A stretch of DNA of 64,000 nucleotides from Hyaloscypha bicolor E (Eukaryota > Ascomycota > Leotiomycetes > Helotiales > Hyaloscyphaceae), in the NCBI RefSeq assembly GCF_002865645.1, contig NW_020194620.1, forward strand, positions 1,743,353 to 1,807,352. The letters are read 5' to 3'. Under the pieces are notes generated by a model. It searched no databases. It was not told the origin of the DNA and saw nothing but the letters and a program-made list of their open reading frames with translations. Positions 59,136 through 64,000 of the stretch are shown here, one piece after another. Numbering within the stretch: position 1 is the stretch's first letter; each line of letters starts with the position of its first letter. The position numbers and the translations under genes are program-made.

Positions 59136-62100
59136 GCTTGTATTCCCTCCCATTCCCTCTCCACTCTACTCCGCTCCTCGCGAGAGAACAACTTCAGTTC
59201 ACTGTGGGCCTTCCAATACTCGCCTCCCAGATCAGCGATTCCATATCCATGCGTGGATCAATGTGTGTCTTTCAGACGTTCCACAACGGATCTGCTCGCC
59301 AAGCCACGTGTGGCGATCAAGTCAGAAGGACACAGCCTATCCTATTTTCAGTCTTCAAAAGAAAGTTAATCGAGGATGAGGAGGAGAGACATGCATTGTC
59401 ACTGCATAGACCAATCTGCAGCTCCTCGAACCGCGCAGCAGGTTCGTGAATGGGAGTATGCATCCGAAGATGGTCACGAGCAGCGAAGGCTTCTCGAGTT
59501 CGCCGTGTCTTCGAATCGCGGGTCTTGATTGCACCATACCTGCTGAATATCACGGTTTGCTCGATGGTTGCCTGGTTGTTGGAACTTATGCTCTCGGAGT
59601 TGACGAGTGTTGACATCAGCCCCGGCGACGCAGCACAACAGGACAAGTCATTCTCTCGTGGTCTAAGTCGCGTCTCTTCCCACTTCCCAACCCCTCCAAC
59701 AAGTCTCCCCAAAGTTCTCAATAGTCCTCACTTCATGCTAGACCCATTCATTCTGCCTCCGAGCGATCGAGGACAAGGCAGCATTGTAAGTAAGGAGGTA
59801 AGAGAGACTTCTCCATTCTCTTCGTTCAACCAGGCCGCATGCTCCCCAAAGCATGACAGCCCTTCTGCTCTTTTTTCACGTCAGTCTCTTACTGTTGCCC
59901 TGATCACCGCCAACGTTTGTGTCATCATTCTTTGTCAATTTCGGTGAAGTCTCCTCCAAACCCTTCAGATCTGCCACGAACTAAATAGAAATCACATGCG
60001 GCACAATTGACAGACTGGCAGCCAGTACCTCCTGACCACCTACTTATCTCAGGTATTCTAACCATAAAACCTGCGACCCACATCACCAACTGTATTCAAT
60101 ACATCTTCTACCAGCAGAGTCGCTCAGCAGTCAAGTCAGTCTCGTCTCCGCGATCACAACCTCGAGCCTCGAGATACAACAGGCTTTGCCCCATTTCTCG
60201 GATAAGCTGTCTGGTCCTTTCCAGAAACCATTTACGGCATTGGAGGCACGATCTTTAAACGAACAAGCTGCTGGAAATGATGAACAGAGGCGGTCAAACG
60301 ACCAGGCTACGCACGATAATCGACAGACCGTCTTTCTCAGACATCTGTCAACAAAGCGTAGGTAACTTCCTCGTCCAACAATACACACAACCTGAAAATG
60401 GCAACCCACACCTTCCATCCACGTTGGGACACGCCCTTCCTTGCTCATCTGGCGGTATACCATCCAGCCCTTCGTCTCCTCCATCAGTATACTGCTATCA
60501 CCTCCAAATCCCCGCCACCTCATATCCGGAGCCCCAAAGGCCTATACACTTGACCAATCGCGCGTCGAAGCACAACCCGAATCCTCTCGCCATGGACACA
60601 GAATGCGGCACTGGGATTTCGATATTCGAAGTTGAGCTGGACCATTCCAGCTACCTCCCCTTGGAATGTTTCCATCGATCTATGGCACATTCAAACTCTA
60701 CTTCCCAATTGTCCCTGGCGTTTTAGAATATTTGAAAAGCGGCTCCTCTGCTGTCTAATGTTGACTGATGATATCGATAATATATATTAGTGCCGGTTTT
60801 TTTATCTACCGCGAACCCATCAAATTAGGTGAGAACCTGAAGTGAAGTTTCTCGGCTGCAGCATCCACTTCTGCTTCTGTCCCTTCGCGATAGGCATCTA
60901 CTGCCTTAGTCAACATGAATGAACAATTTCCACGGAGACCGACCGCCACTCACTGGGCCTCTGCCGCCAGGAGAGGGAAGCTCCTCAAAGGTCGTATTGG
61001 CAAACATCGCAAGTTAGCCGCCAAAGCCAACAACACATTTCACTACCACACGGTAAATGAGCCCGATGTCGACTGTACATGGAAAGCCGCTGCAGCCTTA
61101 GGGATGCCGATATGGGGTTATAAGGAAGTGCAGAGGGTATTTTGATTGCGGATTTGGGACTCTGGTCAAGCCCACTCATCCTGCATCATAGATCTTGCAT
61201 TCGATTACCTATCTATTGTTGCGACGAGAAACCCACGTTTACTTGGCTTCATCCTCGATGCCTATCCAGAAGTGGACATGCCGATGGCAAGATCTGAACA
61301 AGGGGCGCACCTCCTGGTCCGGGAAAAGGCCATCCAGACCCATCCATTACGTTCTGAAGACAGGCGGTGATGCTGGTGATAACTGGGCTCCTGGCGGATA
61401 GGAAAAGCGGCACTCATTTTCAACGTCCCAAGTCAAGCTGAACATTGCAAACACTACCTCTCTAATTGTACGCATGCGATATTGTACGTTCAGTCTACTC
61501 TCTCCACATATCTCAGGAATTCCAGGAACCAATTCCCACCCCTCTCCACTCTACTCCAAACATATGTCCAATTTTGACATGGGACAATGAGGATTCAGTG
61601 CCACTGTTCCTTTCCACCGCGAGCTAGGTAATCAAAATCCTTTGAAGTTCTTCCCCGCTAATAATTTGATGGGCTTCAATCTTAGTCTACCCTTGGCTCC
61701 GAGCCGGAGAACTCGCCACAAGTGTCTACTCAGACCTCGCAGCACCTCCTGTCCCGGAGAACTCAGGATGTATGCGTTTTATTGCACCAAGGAACCCTGA
61801 GTATTTCGGAGAGAGCTAGCTCTGGCTTAAATGCAGCGTTTTGGCCAAGTGGTCTTGCAATGATTTCAGGATACCCGGAAGTTTCTGCCCCCTTTTCGAT
61901 TATTTCAGAGGCTCAGCGAGTCATCTTCTCTTGTGTCTCAGACACAATAAAAGTGCGTCATTCCCCCACGATCCTGCACAGGAAACAAACACATCTAGTG
62001 AGGAGGTGGATGTAGAACAAGATGCTCGTATATACAGCAGAGAAGGGGACACGCCTATAAGTGGAACAAGCGGAGGACCGATCCATCATCTCCCATAAAC

Positions 62101-62188
62101 AGGAGGTGCTCACGGATCACCACAAACCCAAATTCCGCGCCAGGAACGCACTCAGAACCCCGAACCCGGGGTCCGCGAAACCTAAAAC

Positions 62189-63272
62189 CTAGACGGGACC
62201 GATAGCAGGCAGTCCGAGAGGAGGAAACACATTCTTCCCAAACGACCCAATGTAATTCCCTAACCCCCCGCATCCAACCATCAGCCAAACCCCCACTTCT
62301 CCAAAGGTTTCACCCCCACAAGACACACACAGGACAGGGGAGGGAGGAAGGGGGGGAAGCGTACCAGGAGCAACATAATTACACACCGTAAACCAACTCT
62401 CGACCCCAGCGAAAACCGTCCCCGCCGCACAGAACCGGCTCGCACACCCCACCGTCGCGCTGCCGCTCCACACGACCTGCGTGAAGTGCCCATAGCCCGC
62501 GAACTTCGCCAGGTCCGGGGTCGGCAGGCCGTAATACGACGGCAGGAAGTTGTTGACCTCGCCGTAGTACCACTGGGTCGAGATGGATTTGGCGAGCATG
62601 AGCGCCGGGGAGAAGGTCGAGACCGGGCCGGAGGAGCCGTAGGCCGCGAGGTTCTGGCCGTAGCCGCCGCCGGCGACGGTCCTGTGAGCGCGACGGGGTT
62701 AGTACAATTGGGGCGTCAGGGAGGGGTCGAGGGAGGGAGGGTGCGTACATGTTGTGTGCGAATTTGCAGCTGGAGGCTATTTGGGCCGCGATGGCGGCTT
62801 GGGTGGGGTTCCATGTCATGATAGGGGCGGAGTGGTTAAGACGGTGCTTGTTGTGGTAGTACAGTCCAGTGCTTTGGTAGACTTGTGCTGCTGGGAGGGC
62901 GGGGCCGTTTCTTGACGAGATCTTGGTGTTGAAGGATGAGGAGCTCGAGCTCGACGACTTGGAGGACGCCGCACTTGAGCTGGTGCTTGCCTTCGTCGAA
63001 GTTGAGCTCTTAGCCGGGCTCGTGAACGTTGCTGAAGATATCGAGGTCGAAGTTGAGCTTTTCGAGGTGCTTTTGGAGCTTGCTGAGGATTGTAACGTGG
63101 ATAGAATAACAAATGAAGAGATTATTGACATTGAGAGTGTTTGAGTCGTGGGAGGGCCTATTTGACCTTGTGTAGAAATCACATATAAGGTTTCTAGCGT
63201 AGTGAAGACATTGACTGTTTGACAGCTAACAAGTCCCGCCAAAAGTGCGGTAGAAAGTATAGAAGGCTTCAT
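62189..63272 (-). CDS. Secreted CAP-superfamily (SCP/PR-1/Pry-like) protein
   Basis: Three exons: 63272-62749, 62681-62365 and 62259-62189, 303 residues; introns 67 and 105 nt. A signal peptide (MKPSILSTALLAGLVSCQ) is followed by a Ser/Thr/Lys-rich linker (about residues 50-120), likely O-mannosylated. The CAP domain starts at YYHNKHRLNHSAPIMTWNP and continues with CKFAHNMTVAGGGYGQNLAAYG (made by the first splice), LAKFAGYGHFTQVVWSGSATVGC (His and Glu/Gln cavity region) and VCNYVAPGNYIGSF (made by the second). Yeast Pry proteins bind and export sterols; fungal PR-1-like proteins can also act in host interaction. An ATG at 63290 would add six residues before the signal peptide. Confidence 0.92.
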
Positions 63273-63290
63273 TTCGAGAGTGTATATCAT

Positions 63291-64000
63291 AGAAATGTTG
63301 GGGGAAAGAGCAATTCTTTCTTCAAAGGGAGGGCTTGCGCGCCTTTATAACGATCCCTTTCAACATCTCAGACCATTTCTTGGCTCCTGGCCCAACCACT
63401 TTTACAAGAACCCCTCAAAAGACAGCTCTAAAACTTAACTGATTTACCGTAGCGTGTACGTTACCTAGTCACAAACCCGAGTTGAAACAGTTTATTCTAG
63501 TATCATGAAATGAGAATGCGCTACGCCGAGAACTACTCGAAGTGCTAAAAAAAATCAATACTTCGATACAATGGCCAGTGATCTCGATCAAACACAGAAA
63601 GAACGTTCCTCAATTGACATTCTCGGAAAGAGTGGCAAAGTCATAAAATATCACGAACTTGGCCTCGATGGGGGAAAACGCTGACTTAAAATCCCCCATC
63701 GGAATGCATAACACCTATCTTGCATACAGAAGGAGACAAGATCAGCAATACGAACAAAGACAATTTTGGTTTCGAAAAACTTCCAGTGACCCCACTAGGT
63801 ACGTCATGAGAAGAGCACTCGTCAGCTCACTGAACTTTCAAGGAATGCGCAAACAAAGTCTCTTCATCGAAGATCCCAAGAACATCAATTGAGAGCCTAA
63901 GGGTGCTACATATAAGTCTAGATTTTGCCTTCCGTCTAAGGGCGTCAAAGAGGCTCTGAGCGGTACTGGACCCTTTCTGGGATCGTGTTCACGAGTTTGT
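63291..64000. other. Promoter of the CAP gene and window end
   Basis: The first 150 bp upstream of the CAP start include a CTTTATAACG stretch (about 63351-63360) that may be its TATA region on the minus strand. On the plus strand, ATG 63571 opens a 37-codon frame, and a different frame from 63668 runs to 63892 (AYRRRQDQQYEQRQFWFRK); together they might be a frameshifted or spliced small gene, but I cannot support it. Confidence 0.3.

Larger units (their letters stand above)
54097..62188. other. Eight-kb region without recognised genes, low complexity
   Basis: Between the HAP2 start and the CAP-protein stop. Many overlapping frames (for example 54622-55062 minus, 55379-56047 minus, 56016-56732 minus, 60277-60726 plus, 60915-61145 plus) exist on both strands at once, are rich in R/S/P/G, and show no family motif; GC-rich stretches at 55700-57100 favour chance frames. 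The segment contains microsatellites, a poly-C run and a degenerate repeat (listed separately). The first 1-2 kb presumably holds the HAP2 promoter and 5' UTR. Lineage-specific genes or long non-coding transcripts cannot be excluded. Confidence 0.45.

Noticed and set aside
60915..61370. Two consecutive 74-76-codon plus-strand frames
   Set aside because: The first has a basic N-terminus and an ATG, but there is no known motif and no splice signal linking the two; support is too weak for a gene call.
62379..63290. 303-codon frame over the CAP gene ending in Arg/Pro/Leu-rich sequence
   Set aside because: The first part is the true exon 1; beyond 62749 it runs through the intron and then the wrong frame of exon 2. 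Splicing restores the CAP motifs.

Overview
The window looks like nuclear DNA of a filamentous ascomycete (Pezizomycotina). Genes sit on both strands, carry short spliceosomal introns (mostly 45-70 nt, GT-AG, often with a CTAAC/CTGAC-like branch site), and include a COP9 signalosome subunit, a CYP53-like P450, a HET-domain relic, a 2EXR-like relic and a fungal mannosyl-inositol-phosphoceramide-type glycosyltransferase. A Leotiomycetes affinity is my impression from protein style only.

Layout. 0-15 kb: a five-finger CCCH protein divergent from TFIIF beta (TFG2), a broken F-box-like gene, 2 kb without recognised genes, COP9 subunit 4, an SGNH hydrolase divergent from the spindle checkpoint kinase MPS1, a DUF4743/Nudix protein and a small Cys-containing protein. 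15-33.9 kb: accessory part, with a multipass membrane protein, a lone transmembrane exon beside a 41-bp tandem duplication, an intracellular GH43 enzyme, two stop-riddled relics, a DXD glycosyltransferase, the GPI-anchor deacetylase (GPI12), a HET-domain pseudogene, a SMI1/KNR4 gene with one frameshift, and an OPT transporter. 33.9-41.7 kb: 2.7 kb without recognised genes containing an AT-rich island bounded by 15-bp perfect inverted repeats, then ribulose-phosphate 3-epimerase, a CYP53-like P450 and a decayed gene.

41.7-51.5 kb is a dense housekeeping block of three head-to-head pairs: RanGAP/COX17, SEC10/NUS1 and AlkB-like/TRM5. The 78-residue COX17 gene is split over three short exons and is not seen as one open frame. 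51.5-64 kb holds HAP2 (NF-YA) and a secreted CAP/PR-1 protein, separated by about 8 kb of low-complexity, repeat-containing DNA where I recognise no gene.

The genes do not form one pathway. The core genes cover general transcription (TFG2, HAP2), RNA handling (CCCH protein, TRM5), protein turnover (CSN4), mitosis (MPS1), nuclear transport (RanGAP), exocytosis (SEC10), dolichol and GPI synthesis (NUS1, GPI12), copper delivery to cytochrome oxidase (COX17) and the pentose phosphate pathway (RPE1). Splice sites given here come from reading GT/AG sites with phase and conserved protein motifs; every joined CDS with stated exons was checked to be a multiple of three.
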